Shown: positions 23,930-42,476, counted from the stretch's first letter. The stretch: 64,000 bases of DNA from Ascidia mentula (GCA_947561715.1 OX387198.1:992001-1056000), one strand, 5' to 3'. The notes: generated by a model from the sequence alone, not told the origin. Made by a program: numbers and translations.

Positions 23930-24390
23930 GTTGCTGGCCTGTGATTTGACAAGTGTGCTGTGAAAACAGAGAGTATGCTAAGTCTTGGTTAATACTTTGA
24001 CCAGAGTCTGTAGATCAGTGGTGAGACTAAAAAAAAAAACATTTCTTGTGATTCAACTTTTCACAAAATCCACCGAAATGATTTGGTAGTTTTTCAGCTA
24101 GAGTGACAACAACACCCACTAACAATGGATTAGCTGACAAAACTAAAACTACCCAAAACAAGCTGAAAATCGCACTAGAAACAGTCTGTGCATCTGTGCT
24201 CATTCAACCTTAACACTGGCACCCATGCGCGCCCGTTACATTGTTACACAAAATTAACTCTGTTACGCAAGGAAATTCTTTACCACAGAAATACAGAAAT
24301 AAAAAATTTTTTTCCAAACAAATGCATTTTTTGTCAGTTTTAAACGATTTTATTACTTATAAACAATTGCAAATATACAAATGATTATTT
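23930..24390 (-). repeat. Orphan fragment of the kinase-gene 3' flank
   Basis: Sequence resembles 15.06-15.54 kb (for example CCAGAGTCTGTAGATCAGTG is present in both), but no TPR exon adjoins it. After 24.39 kb the sequence becomes the 5' part of the A-B-A-B gene (match to 39.53-40.3 kb). It marks a deletion or recombination junction from which a kinase copy may have been lost. Confidence 0.6.
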
Positions 24391-24675
24391 TTTGTTCCAA
24401 GTGCGGTTTGTTGTGGGTTTCGTGGAGAAAACAGAAGAAACAAGTGTTTTTGTTTGAATAAAATCGAGCGATGTTGTAACTAAAACTTGCATTAGGCCTA
24501 CAGTAATTTAATTAACTTGAATTAATTTCCGCCCAAATTTTTTTACTCGTTACTTTGTTTGTTCCGCATTCTTTTTTTTCGACAGAACAAGATAATTTTA
24601 AAGATATTTTTGATGAAAACTATATCATAAGCAAAGAAAAAACAACTTCAATTACTCTAACATCAAATAAGTATT

Positions 24676-27600
24676 CTATTCCTAGCTTCGACTGCAGTGG
24701 TTTTGTGTCTTCTCGTTGCTCATTCGGGTAAGTTTGACCTTTTCTGTCTCCGGGGTCGTGACTTTTATTTGTACAAAGGTTAATCGGTTTGAGGTTGTTG
24801 TTTTCCTCTTAAAAATTTCGTGATCTCTGATGAAACTGAGGTGTAAATATTTTTTAAACAAGTGTTCTCAATCTCGTTACATGAGGACTAGTGATTTTAT
24901 GAAATATGAACTAAAGTCGTTTGAACAGAACACGTATTGACATAAAAACTAACAAGTTACAAGTATGCACTTTCTAACAGAAGAAATTCTTTTTATGTAA
25001 AAATTGAGTGTAGGCTATGTGGTACCGGTGAAAATACTAACGCCCACGGTGATTGAAAAGCACTGTTCTAAAGTAAAGGCTTAGTTAAAGTTGAATTTAG
25101 GCTAAAACGGTTTGAAATTGAAGCTTTTACAGGATTTGTGAATTACTAAAAAAATATATTTATTTCCAATGTTATGTTACTATCAAAAGTTTTAAATTGA
25201 AGTCATCAGATTTATAAACAATATTCAAATATCGATTCGTCTGCACGGGCATCATCAGTTTCTCACTCAAATAGAACTTTTATTTCCATAGACGCATGCA
25301 GATTAAAGAAAAGCCGGAACGGAGGCAGGAAGAGCACCAAACTGGAGGAATGCATTGACAAGTGTCACGAGCCCCAGAAGTGCTTTCAACAATATGAGCT
25401 TTTTTACCTCTTATGGATGAAGGGAGCTGACTGCCGATCTTGTATCTACACAAGCTGCACAGGTTCGTGATATCAAATTTGATTCCCTTGTACGAGATTC
25501 CGTTGTGCCATAAAAACAGGTGCAGATTTGTACGCAAATGCCGGGTAACAATTTGTTTGTCAAAGCGAAATATATTTGTATTTGTTAAGAAAGGGAACAA
25601 ATTTCAAGGAAATAAACGTGGCCATAGGACAATAACATCGAACAATAAAAACTTTATTAAAAGATTATTAACTGTTCCACGGCGCCCATTACAGGATATG
25701 ATCTCAATAAAACAAATTTTCTTTTAGTTCAGTCGTATTTTGATTATTTGATCGTTGGGCCTACAGTAAGTCCATGGTCTTTAGAACCAGGAACTTATTT
25801 TTTTTAATTTCGCTCCAACTTGTCGGGAAAAAAGTTGTCGGCCCAGCTTGGCTGCGATGCGAGGAAACCTGTTTTTCATACGATAACTGTTGTCACCAAC
25901 CTACACTGTGGGGCGATCCAGTCTTGTCAGGCGATATTATGCAACACTTGTATTAATTTCTGTGAGCTGCAGACATAGGGCCACTGTTTCGACCTATAAT
26001 GTCTTATCAGTGCAGCTGGTGTGACTATCAGACGACTTTGCCGAATATACGGTCAGGCAAAGACTTCTACTTTGTGGTGATTATACTTTGTATTAATGTT
26101 TGCGCTGAAACTATAAATGCACAAAACACCAGGGGTCTGTAAGATTAGTATGGACAGTGTCTGTGATCAACCTGTACGTTTTTATCTGCAGGAAGCACCA
26201 AATCCTGGACGGATTGTTTCACCGACATTTGCCCACAATGTCAGACCGCAAATTTCTTGCAAAGGATCGAAGCTTGTCGTAACTGCAGCCAAGATTGCGC
26301 TGATCAGAACACGCGTAAGTTTCCATTTTTTCTGTACTTTTTGCTTCCTTAAACTTGGTTCGCGCGGCTTCACTGCGTCCTATCAGCTGCTTGGTATTCA
26401 ATGGTGTTATGGCCTCTTCTCTCACCCAATTCAGTTTTTCTATCTCATAAAATCGTGCTTTTACATAAATAAGAAAATACATTCATCGGACGTGAGCGTG
26501 GATCTGATGCAGCTCCTTTCAAACCTTTAGATAATCGTAAACAACTTTTTGTAGAACCAGAAGTCGAACGTCAAACCATGGCAGAGTGTTTCGATGCTTG
26601 TGAAGTTTCTCCTAAATGTGGCTCGGTGGTGACACCTAGCGACCTTATTGTGAATCAGACGGAATCCTGTCAATCCTGCGTCAGGGGCGAATGCGATGGT
26701 AAGTGACGTAATATTAAGATTCAATAGAATTCAGTTTATTTTTGACATCATCCAAAGTAGAAGTGGGATCGGTTAAAGCCACTTTTGCAAATAAACGTTT
26801 TTATGCTTGTGGTAAAAATATAATACGAAGCAAAACCACCACAAGACATATTTCGTGATAATTTAACACAGAGCTAGAGTCGTATATGTCATAGCCTGGA
26901 GGGGCGAAGTTAAATGTAATAGGTTGCAGGACAAACTAAACTTTTATCAGATTACGGAACATTTTAATAAATTGAATTTTGGGTAAATACAAGTAGCCCA
27001 GATGAAATATTAGACTTCAACAGTTTGACATAATATACTAAAATGCTAATTGGACTCGTGATGAGCTTGGGCTAAATTGATATTTCATTCATCAAACTGT
27101 ATTTGTTTGCTTCCAAGACGCTGCCGACAGATACAGCGAGGAAAAAGTTGGAATCGATTGCGGGATTTGTGAGAAAGTAGATCAAGCTGATTGTTACGGA
27201 GCGGCGATGGATGAAGAATGTGACGATTGTGCTTCTGCATCGGATGAGACGGAGGTTGGAGTGACGAGTTGTTACGACTGTCTACACACGTGCAAAGGTG
27301 AATAGATTGTTGTTTTTAATGCGGCTCTGACCACAAACACTTAAGGAAGTCGCGACGAACCGCAGGCGAAATGTTGCTTAAGCTATGTTAAACTCCCAAG
27401 TCAAATGACAAAGCTTATTGCGATTTGTCTATAGTTAGCATTTTGCAAAACTGCTGACGTTTCGAACACCAATACTGCATCATCTGTGCGAACCATCCCA
27501 GTAACACAGGCTTTGTTTAACCAAATCTCGTGACACTTGCGAATATGCAGAGCAGTGACGTCACAATTTGTTATTGTCTCACCTCCAGCGTAGCGCTATG

Positions 27601-28030
27601 TTGATCCCACTGTCAAAAGAACAAAAGTTAAATTGTCCGAGCCCTTGCAACGTGCATTACGCATTAATATTGGAAAATAATGATGTTTAGGCATAGCGCC
27701 CTCTATAAGTTCTTTTAGTTATAGAGGGCGCTATGTGTTTAGGGGTCGACAGAATAGGGGGAAACCCCGATGCTTTCTGAAGTTGAATCTTAAATGCTGA
27801 GAAATTTGATTTGACTGCGTTAAATAAAGTGACTTCTTTCAGAAATCCTAACCTTAGTTTGTATTTAGCTACGTTCGTTCTTTTGTTGATTTGAAGCAGC
27901 CGAAAGTTTAGAATCCGTTTCTTAAACTGTGGAGTTTTGCAATCTTAACAAGAACGGCGGCAGTTAAAGATTTTGACGTCTTTTGAATCTAAAAAACTTG
28001 TGTATAGGAGAAGACACCGATGATGCTTAA
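24676..28030 (+). CDS. Long Cys-rich A-B-A-B protein; signal exon has lost its ATG
   Basis: Exons: 24676-24727 (signal exon remnant), 25292-25462 (module A), 26192-26314 (short B), 26555-26698 (A), 27118-27297 (B), 28008-28030 (tail G-E-D-T-D-D-A, stop TAA). All internal exons are phase 1 at both ends and open. The first module A is preceded by a basic stretch (Arg/Lys-rich) and keeps spacings 3,5,16,2,4. The short B has six Cys (4,2,11,2,3) and the last B has eight (2,7,8,2,13,2,3). With a signal exon the protein would be about 232 residues. The exon 1 sequence matches 39883-39940 (A-S-T-A ... V-A-H-S) but the ATG AAA CTA start is disrupted to ATAAGTATTCTA, so translation initiation is unclear. 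AATAAA at 28175-28180. Confidence 0.7.
25950..26110. mobile_element. TCATCAGTGCAGCT-family repeat fragment
   Basis: GTGAGCTGCAGACA, CCACTGTTTCGACC and TATCAGTGCAGCTG are shared in order with 43.87-43.93 kb, with the 3' parts of each cassette (6415-6480, for instance) and with 36.55-36.61 kb. A dispersed short repeat, in the intron between the first A and B modules. Confidence 0.5.
27684..27743. mobile_element. 44-base perfect hairpin with 8-base flanking repeats (copy 2)
   Basis: Hairpin 27692-27735 with TGTTTAGG on both sides, identical in arms and loop to the element at 13773-13816, in the equivalent last intron. Confidence 0.6.
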
Positions 28031-28180
28031 GGTTTCTAAGTAGACGATGGAGACGAATCTGATCATGACGATTCTTATTGAGGAGACACGCCTCCACAGA
28101 CCTGATCATAAAAATTAAACTTCCTTTTGTGCTTTTAGTAATTGAATGTTACATTGTACCTTACAAAAAATGCAAATAAA

Positions 28181-29319
28181 TAGTCAACGGTGCGTGACTG
28201 TTTTGTGGGAAAACCGCAGCGCAGGTTGAAAGTCAACTGTTGATCACACTGCGTATCCTTGCGTTCCAGTGAAAAGGAAAGTTGTTTCTCAAGCGTTTAC
28301 CATACCATAAAAGAACCGGGTTTGGAAACAAAATTACGCAGCAAAGTTTACATTGGGTCGTTTACATATTACTTTTTGGCCAATGGCAAAATTAACACAA
28401 ACATCTTTGAAACAAATTTTGCATCACAATTGAGCACAAAACACTTAAGTAATTATATCACATTACAACATGACGAACAGACATTTTTTCATATGTTACG
28501 TACGCAAATTGTTGACAAAATAAACTCAATTTTCTTAAAAGTTTCTTTCGCATTTTTTTAACCATTTTTTTCGTTGTTGCAATGACAACATTAGTCAAGC
28601 GCCCGACCCGTATACCAAGAAGAAAACCTGATCGGGATTCGTGGCCATGATAACCAGGGTTCAAATCCCGATGTGGTTAATAAAATATGTAATAATGCTC
28701 CAGGTACATTATGTCCATTGTTTCAAAAAATGCTCGACATGTTTGTATTTTGGTTGTTGACTTGGGATTTGACAAGTGTGCCACAAAACAGGAAGTATGG
28801 ATGGTCTTGGTTTTCAACAGACTGAAAAAAAATCACCATGACATTTCTTGATTAAACTTTTCAAAAAATCCACCTCAATAATTTGGTAGTTTTTCAACTA
28901 GAGTTAAAACAACACCCACTAACAATGGACTAGCGGACTATAATAAATCTGCCCAAAACACGCTGAAAATCGTCCTAGAAACAGCCCGTGCATCTGTGTT
29001 CATTCAACATTAACACTGGCGCCCATGCATGACCCATTGCATTGTTACACACAATTAACTCTGTTACGCAAGAGTATGAGAAGGGCATTTCCCAACCAGG
29101 AAACTCTTTACCACAGAAATACGGAAATAACACAAATTTTTCCAAACAAATGCATTTCTTGTCAATTTTAAACGATTTTGTTACTTACAAATAAACAAAT
29201 GATTATTTATGGCACAATATTCACACAAACCACTGATATTTTTGTTCAAGTAAAAAGTGGAAAAAACAAAGTTTGCAATTGTGTTTACTTTACACACTGG
29301 CTATGTGACGTCATAATGC
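28181..29319. other. Intergenic region between the A-B-A-B gene and kinase copy B (convergent)
   Basis: Contains one SINE-like B-box unit (about 28590-28690, with GGTTCAAATCCC) and the kinase 3' flank. ORFs at 28259-28561 and 29178-29417 recur at 41462-41701 and 42356-42730 only because the block is duplicated. No supported gene. Confidence 0.5.
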
Positions 29320-35340
<6,021 letters not shown>

Positions 35341-36527
35341 GCTGGAATGTAGTCGAGAAGTGATGAGCGTCACAAAACCAAGGTTTTCGAATCTACTCCC
35401 CGATAAAATGAAACTGCTCCGAACGTTTGGCTGAAATGTTCCCTTTCGTCGTAAAATAAGCGAATATTTGTTTTTCTGGGTTTGCAAACAGCTGAAATCT
35501 CTGATTTGCGTTTAAAACATGTCGAATTTAAAACATTACGTTTTCTTAAAACAACAGACGAATTGTCAAACTTAATATGTGATTTATGCAGGACGTACAG
35601 ATGTTACAAAGGCGAACCATAGAAACAATAATCTAAGGGGCGTGGTCATGAGATGAAAACACAGGCGTAGCTCGTTCAACAATGGATTGTTAGTGCAGGT
35701 TCAATAAAATAAACTTCAGTGTCGCAATCCTACTGCATTTCCTCACTGCAAACTCTTAATATGCTTCATCGTGTCCTCATTTAAACAACGTTCAGCTTGG
35801 CTTAAAGCGAAAATACAAGTAAACTTATTATCTTACCAGGAAACAAAGTTTTGCTTTGAAGCATCGACTGAAAATAACTGCACTTTCGCAAGTGTGACAG
35901 CAGCATTGTATGCTGGATAGAACAATTGCATTAAAGTGAGTCATACAGTACAACGCGTTTCGACGCTACTTGCACCTTTCTATATTGCTTGTTACAGGAC
36001 ATCGAACAAGCATCAAACCACCTCATTTACTTTTTCCTTTAATTGACCACAAATGCAGCTGGTAAGTTTTGTAATCTTTGTTAAAGTTGACTGATAAGAA
36101 CAACAGCTATTTTAGCTTTTACATTTGACTAGATTGCCTAAGCAATATAAATCATTACATTCACATGTGATTCCCTTTGTTATTTTTTGACACGTGAATA
36201 CGTGATACGATTAAGAAACTTGTGTTGTTCATTTTAGATTCCACTAACAAGCTTGGTCAAACTGATAGAACCGGATGATTTGCATACGAATGCTGAGATT
36301 AACAAGTTGATACCTTCGTATTTGGATTTTTCTGTCTTGAATGGCGAAAGTGTTTGTTGGTTCATTGCAAGTCATGTTGTTTGAGGTTGCACAAACTGTT
36401 CAATGATGGATGGATAATTTGTTGGAAAAATGCACGAAGTTTGCGGTGTAAACGCATGTTGTGTAATAGCAAATTTATACTAAGATATTGCGACGTAAAT
36501 ATGTGAAATTAAAACTACTAATACATG
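35341..36527. other. 5' region of kinase copy B
   Basis: A probable noncoding exon on the minus strand ends at 35837 (CTG|GTAAGA). The region matches 13 to about 1100 and 48.62-49.55 kb. No TATA box is clear and no plus-strand gene is supported. Confidence 0.5.
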
Positions 36528-36825
36528 TGCAAATAAGCCATAATATTGGAGAGCTGCGGACAGTGTGTGTACACGTACTGTTTTGACCTGGTAGGTCTTA
36601 TCAGTGCAGCTGTTGACAGTGGCACTGTGTTAGCTTCCACACTAGAAGGCACACAGATTTCCACTTTGTGGTACCTTTCGGTCAACGTCGAACTGCAGGG
36701 TACCCTATACTGAGTACCAAACAACAGAGACGACGAACCACTGTGGAGCGCACTATGGCCAAACGGATCTGCTTGGCAACCTTCGACCTGTAAAGTCTCA
36801 TCAGTGCAGCTTGGTGTGGGAAGAG
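36528..36825. mobile_element. TCATCAGTGCAGCT-family element abutting the Gly-rich exon
   Basis: Shares AGCCATAATA ... GAGCTGC with the insertion at 50299-50488. It contains two copies of the CAGTGCAGCT core (about 36600 and 36802), the right one in CTCATCAGTGCAGCTTGG. The element ends at the first GGAAGAGGC of the coding Gly-Arg repeat, with no intervening intron sequence. Confidence 0.55.
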
Positions 36826-38677
36826 GCGGAAGAGGAGGTGGTGGAGGCGGAAGAGGAGGTGGTGGAGGTGGAAGAGGAGGTGGTGGACACGGAGGCAGGA
36901 GGAACAATGAACTGGAGAAATGTATGAACAAATGTTACGGACCCCAGAAGTGCTTCCGACACTATGAACTCTTCTATTACTTGTGGATGAGGGGATCTGC
37001 GTGCTCGTCGTGCGTGTGGAGAAACTGCACAGGTTTGGGCAAATTATTTACTGCAATATTCATAACTAGTATGGGAGTCTATTGTGGTGTCGGTATAATT
37101 GAAAACCTTCGGGTTCTGTCAATTCGAAGATATTTTGGAAGTGGATTGACTAAACATTATGCATAAGAAAAAAATGCGACAAATATATGCGAAACCATTA
37201 TTGTTTATCTAACTTTTCTGGAATTACTTGAATACCCTTGTGGTGTGGGAGATGAAAATTATGGGAAACACTGCTATACGTTATTGCAGGGAGCAGACCA
37301 AGCTTTGTTGTTGCAGGAAGTAAACCTGGCTACGAAGAATGCTTCACCAATACCTGCCCTCAATGTCAAACCGCAAACTTCCCGCAAAGAATCGAAGCTT
37401 GCGGCGAATGCAGGAAAAACTGCACCGACGCAAACACGAGTAAGTTGTTAAAACCTAAATGGCGGGCGTCAGATAGGTCATAGCAATATATATGATCAGT
37501 TGGTATAAAAGTAATATTTTAAGGCCTCACGTGAGTTCTTATGTTATGTTTTCTGACCTGACTTCAACTGAAAACCTGATGTAAAAATGTTTTACCGCCT
37601 CCGTATATTTTATCGTCACTGTAACAAATAAAATATGGCATTGCTCTAAATACAAGTGAGCTGCAGACAGCACAAAATCTCACCAGTCGAAATTGTCCTC
37701 TCTGTACAATAAGCGCTATGCAAAAACAGAAAGTTAAATAAATTTATTTTCATTCTATTGACCAAACAGAAACATTTTTCCATCGAATAATCGCACCCAT
37801 TTATTCCTTTTTTTACTACAGAACCGGAAGTCGAACGTCAAACCATGACAGAATGTTTCGATGCTTGTGAATCTTCCACTAAATGTGGCTCGGTGGTGAC
37901 ACCTGGCGACCTTCTGGTGAATCAGACGGAATCCTGTCAATCCTGCGTCAGAGACGAATGCGATGGTAAGTGACGTAATATTTAGTTTCAACCTGTTGTT
38001 GATTTGCAAACATCCCCCGAACTCAATTAAGTTTAATTCCGCAACTTTAGTTAATCCAAATAGTAATTTGAATTTCGAACCGAAAAAGCCGAAGACGAAG
38101 TGATATTTATACCGGATATTTGTTTGTTTATAACACGAAGGCAACACATACAACGAGGGTAGTGGCGGCAGTGGCGGCAGTGATTGCGCGATTTGTGAGA
38201 AAGTAGATCAAGCTGATTGTTACGGAGCGGCGATGGAAGAAGAATGTGACGATTGTACTTCAGCATCGGATGAGACGGAGGTTGGAGTGATGAGTTGTTA
38301 CGACTGTCTAAACGCGTGTACAGGTAAATAGATTGTTATTTTAATGCGGCTCTATTGATTTGTGTTGTAACATAACCCCCTTACCGTAGATGCACCCCTG
38401 GTTGACGTAAAAGCTGAATTAAAATTATATTTATGAGAACTTGGAAGTCGTATTTTATTTTTAATTTTCCACCGTGGAGTTTTCCACACAAATAAAACTT
38501 GCACGGAAGTTGCTGATGTGAAGGCAACGACTTCTAATTCTTACAAACTTATGTACAGGTGAAGATACTGATGGGGATAAAGATCCAGAGAGTGAGGACT
38601 CTGATGGTGAGGACTCTGATGGTGAGGACTCTGATGGTGAGGACTCTGACGGAGAGGACACTGATGATGAGGATTAA
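36826..38677 (+). CDS. Long Cys-rich A-B-A-B protein with Gly-rich N-terminal run and Asp/Glu repeat tail; 5' end not found
   Basis: Exons: about 36826-37032 (Gly/Arg repeat, then module A), 37317-37439 (short B, six Cys), 37822-37965 (A), 38141-38323 (Gly/Ser spacer, B with eight Cys), 38559-38677 (acidic tail, stop TAA). All junctions are phase 1. The first exon has a repeated G-R-G-G-G-G unit where the 25.3 kb homologue has a short basic stretch. Its 5' edge is uncertain because a repeat element abuts it and several AG dinucleotides fit. The tail has tandem 15-base repeats encoding E-D-S-D-G. No ATG-plus-signal exon is found between 35.34 and 36.83 kb, so this is either 5'-truncated or uses an unrecognised leader. 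The 26 Cys of the modules are intact. Function unknown; possibly metal binding by analogy with acidic Cys-rich proteins. Confidence 0.7.
38594..38660 (+). repeat. Coding 15-base minisatellite (E-D-S-D-G)
   Basis: GAGGACTCTGATGGT is repeated in frame about four times with the last unit slightly diverged (GACGGA). Located in the acidic tail exon. The minus-strand ORF here (Ser/Pro-rich) is only its shadow. Confidence 0.8.
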
Positions 38678-39882
38678 TTGAGCGAACATTCTTCTCAAGA
38701 CAGAGCAGACCTGATTAAAAGCAATTCAACTTAATTTTGTCATTTTTCTTGTCAACGGAATGTTACATTGTACCTTGTACATATAAATAATCACTGGTGC
38801 ATGAATGAAAGTTTGTGTTCTTTGAATTCCCTGTTTTCTTTATGGCCAACAAAGAGTTACAAATTTCCCAACAATTCATGCAAGTAATCCAAAGTGGTTT
38901 GTTTGATGTTTTGTAGATATTTATATTTCGCCGTTGTTTAGGCATCATCAGTATCACTAAAAACACAAACAACGCAGTTTAAAAACCAACACAAAAAAGG
39001 AATAGAAAAGTAAAATAGTTCAAAATAGACGAGAAAAAAATACCAGTTCCAAATTCTTACAAATGATTAGATCGAAATGTTTATTCACTTGGCTTCAATC
39101 CCAAACTTCGTGGGAAAGAATCATCGCTAAAAACAATGATGTTTAACTTTTCGATGCGGAGATGTTAACTTTAACCTTGCAGTAAACATTCAAACACCCT
39201 GCAGTCGTTCGTTCGGATCATATAAGGTTTAACCTGAATTCGTCAAGCTCAGATTTTAACTCGAGTTTCCTGTTCTGTTGCATTCGCACCCCTCTGAGAT
39301 CTGCCCTGAGGCCACATATTGCAGCGGTTTTGAATTAAAGAACCAAATAAATTGACCTTCGCTTAATGAAATTAACTTAACCTTGGCGCCTCAAGGGTTT
39401 ATAATGGGATGGATATTGAAGATGAGGATCAGATGCTTTCTGGTCTGAAGAGAAGCAACTGGAATCAACATACAGAAAAATATTTGTTCCGCTGGCATTG
39501 AGGTTTTAAAATCTAAATGTTTTGCAACTAAATTTGTTTGTCCCAAGCGCGGTTTGTTGTGGGTTTTTGTGGAGAAAACCGATGAAACAAGTGTTTTTGT
39601 TTGAATAAAATCGAGCGATATTGTAATCAAAACTTTAAGCCCAAAGTAGTTAATTAACTTCAATACGCCCAACTCTGTCTTAATTTTTAATTAGTTATTT
39701 TCTTTGTTCCGCATTCGTTTTCTCGACAGAACTCAGTTTAAAGATATTTTTGCTGAAAATTATATTATAAGCAAAGAACAGAATTAACTTCAAATACTCT
39801 AGTATTCTTGTAGTATTGGCTGCGTAATTACTTACTTGGCAGTTTATTTAAAAATGCTTTTTCGACAGATTAAATTTTCAAC
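38678..39882. other. Intergenic region upstream of the mini Cys-rich gene
   Basis: No exon is supported. The last part (39.53-39.88 kb) matches 24.39-24.68 kb and should contain the promoter and 5' UTR of the long gene type; no TATA box as clear as in the cassette loci. An ORF on the minus strand at 39391-39672 lacks any motif. Confidence 0.45.
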
Positions 39883-41168
39883 ATGAAACTATTCCTAGCT
39901 TCGACTGCAATGGTTTTGTGTCTTCTCGTTGCTCATTCGGGTAAGTTTGACCTTATCTGTCTCCGGGGTCGTGACTTTTGTTTGTACAAAGGTTAAACGG
40001 TTTGAGGTAGTTGTTGTTTTCCTCTTAAAAATTTCGTGATCTCTGATGAAACTGAGGTATAAATATTTTTTAAACAAGTTTTTCTCAATCTCGTTACATG
40101 ACGACTGGTGATTTTATGAAATATGAACTAAAGTCGTTTGAACAGAACACGTATTGACATATACAGGGTTTGTGAAATTATTAAAAAATATATTTATTTG
40201 CAATGTTATGAAACTATCAAAAGTTTTCAAATTGAAGTCAGCAGATTTATTAACAATATTGAAAAATCGATTTCGCCTGCACGGGCATCATCTTTTATTT
40301 AGAAAGTAGAGAAAGTAGATCAAGCTGATTGTTACGGATCGGCGATGGATGAAGAATGTGACGATTGTGCTTCGGCATCGGATGAGACGGAGGTTGGAGT
40401 GACGAGTTGCTACGACTGTCTACACGCGTGCAAAGGTAAATAGATTGTTGTTTTTAATGCGGCTCTGACCACAAGCACCTAAGGAAGTCTCGACGAACCG
40501 CACGCGAAATGTTGCTTAAGCTGTGTTAAACCCCCAAGTCGAATGACAAAGCTTATTGTGATTTGTCTATAGTTAGCATTGTGCTAAACTGCTAACGTTT
40601 CGAACACCAATACTGCATCATCAGTGCGAACCATCCCAGTAACACAGGCTTTGTTTAACCAAATCTCGTGACACTTGCGAATATGCAGAGCAGTGACGTC
40701 ACAATTTGTTATTGTCTCACCTCCAGCGTAGCGCTATGTTGATCCCACTGTCAAAAGAACAAAAGTTAAATTGTCCGAGCCCTTGCAACGTGTATTACGC
40801 ATTAATATTGGAAAATAATGATGTTTAGGCATAGCGCCCTCTATAAGTTCTTTTAGTTATAGAGGGCGCTATGTGTTTAGGGGTCGACAGAATAGGGGGA
40901 AACCCCGATGCTTTCTGAAGTTGAATCTTAAATGCTGAGAAATTTGATTTGACTGCGTTAAATAAAGTGACTTCTTTCAGAAATCCTAACCTTAGTTTGT
41001 ATTTAGCTACGTTCGTTCTTTTGTTGATTTGAAGCAGCCGAAAGTTGAGAATCCGTTTCTTAAACTGTGGAGTTTTGCAATCTTCACAAGAACGGCGGCA
41101 GTTAAAGATTTTGACGTCTTTTGAATCTAAAAAACTTGTGTTTAGGAGAAGACACCGATGATGCTTAA
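39883..41168 (+). CDS. Deletion-derived mini gene: signal peptide plus one module B
   Basis: Exons: 39883-39940 (MKLFLASTAMVLCLLVA, signal), 40307-40435 (V-E-K-V-D-Q then six Cys of module B), 41146-41168 (G-E-D-T-D-D-A, stop TAA). This predicts about 69 residues. Compared with 24.7-28.0 kb, the sequence jumps near 40.29-40.31 kb from the first intron to inside the last module B exon, removing modules A, B and A. A new acceptor AGAAAG at 40301-40306 keeps phase 1 and an open frame, but the first two Cys of the module are lost. The alternative acceptor TTTATTTAG would give a stop. A small secreted Cys-rich peptide is possible if expressed. Confidence 0.6.
40822..40881. mobile_element. 44-base perfect hairpin with 8-base flanking repeats (copy 3)
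   Basis: Hairpin 40830-40873 flanked by TGTTTAGG, identical to those at 13773 and 27692. The minus-strand ORF 40825-41247 that crosses it is not considered coding. Confidence 0.6.
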
Positions 41169-42476
41169 GGTTTCTAAGTAGACGATGGAGACGAATCTGA
41201 TCATGACGATTCTTATTGAGGAGACACGCCTCCACAGACCTGATCATAAAAATTAAACTTCCTTTTGTGCTTTTACTAACTGAATGTTACATTGTACCTT
41301 ACAAAAAATGCAAATAAATAGTCAACGGTGCGTGACTGTTTTGTGGGAAAACCGCAGCGCAGGTTGAAAGTCAACTGTTGATCACACTGCGTATTCTTGC
41401 GTTCCAGTGAAAAGGAAAGTTATTTCTCAAGCGTTTCTCTGATACCATAAAAGATCCGGGTTTGGAAACAAAATTACGCAGCAAATTTTACATTGGGTCG
41501 TTTACATATTACTTTTTGGCCAATGGCAAAATTAACACAAACATCTTTGAAACAAATTTTGCATCACAATTGAGCACAAAACACTTAAGTAATTATATCA
41601 CATTACAACATGACGAACAGACATTTTTTCATATGTTACTTACGCAACTTGTTGACAAAATAAACTCAATTTTCTTAAAAGTTTCTTTCGCATTTTTTTA
41701 ACCATTTTTTTCGTTGTTGCAATGACAACATTGGTCAAGCGCCCGACCCGTATACCAAGAAGAAAACCTGATCGGGATTCGTGGCCATGATAACCAGGGT
41801 TCAAATCCCGATGTGGTTAAAAAAATATGTAATAATGCTCCAGGTACATTATGTCCATTGTTTCAAAAAATGCTCGACATGTTCGTATTTTGGTTGTTGA
41901 CTTGGGATTTGACAAGTGTGCCACAAAACAGGAAGTATGGATGGTCTTGGTTAATGCTTTTCAACAGACTGACAAAAAATCACCATGACATTTCTTGATT
42001 CAACTTTGCAAAAAATCCACCTCAATAATTTGGTAGTTTTTCAACTAGAGTTAAAACAACACCCACTAACAATGGACTAGCGGACTATAATAAATCTGCC
42101 CAAAACACGCTGAAAATTGTCCTAGAAACAGCCCGTGCATCTGTGTTCATTCAACATTAACACTGGCCCCCATGCATGACCCATTGCATTGTTACACACA
42201 ATTAACTCTGTTACGCAAGAGTATGAGAAGGGCATTTCCCAACCAGGAAACTCTTTACCACAGAAATACGGAAATAACACAAATTTTTCCAAACAAATGC
42301 ATTTCTTGTCAATTTTAAACGATTTTGTTACTTACAAATAATTACAAATAAACAAATGATTATTTATGGCACAATATTCACACAAACCACTGATATTTTT
42401 GTTCAAGTAAAAAGTGGAAAAAACAAAGTTTGCAATTGTGTTTACTTTACACACTGGCTATGTGACGTCATAATGC
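41169..42476. other. Intergenic region between the mini gene and kinase copy C (convergent)
   Basis: AATAAA near 41316, a SINE-like B-box unit at about 41730-41830 and the kinase 3' flank, matching 28031-29319 almost throughout. ORFs here (41462, 41813, 42356) are unsupported. Confidence 0.5.

Noticed and set aside
36518-36931. Minus-strand ORF with a long Pro run (137 codons)
   Set aside because: It is the shadow of the plus-strand Gly/Arg-coding repeat; the plus frame joins Cys modules and splice sites, the minus frame has no support.
38461-38661. Minus-strand Ser/Pro repeat ORF
   Set aside because: Shadow of the in-frame E-D-S-D-G tail repeat of the plus-strand gene.
40825-41247. Minus-strand ORF of 140 codons
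   Set aside because: It runs through the conserved hairpin and an intron; the duplicated sequences at 13.8 and 27.7 kb do not keep a matching frame.
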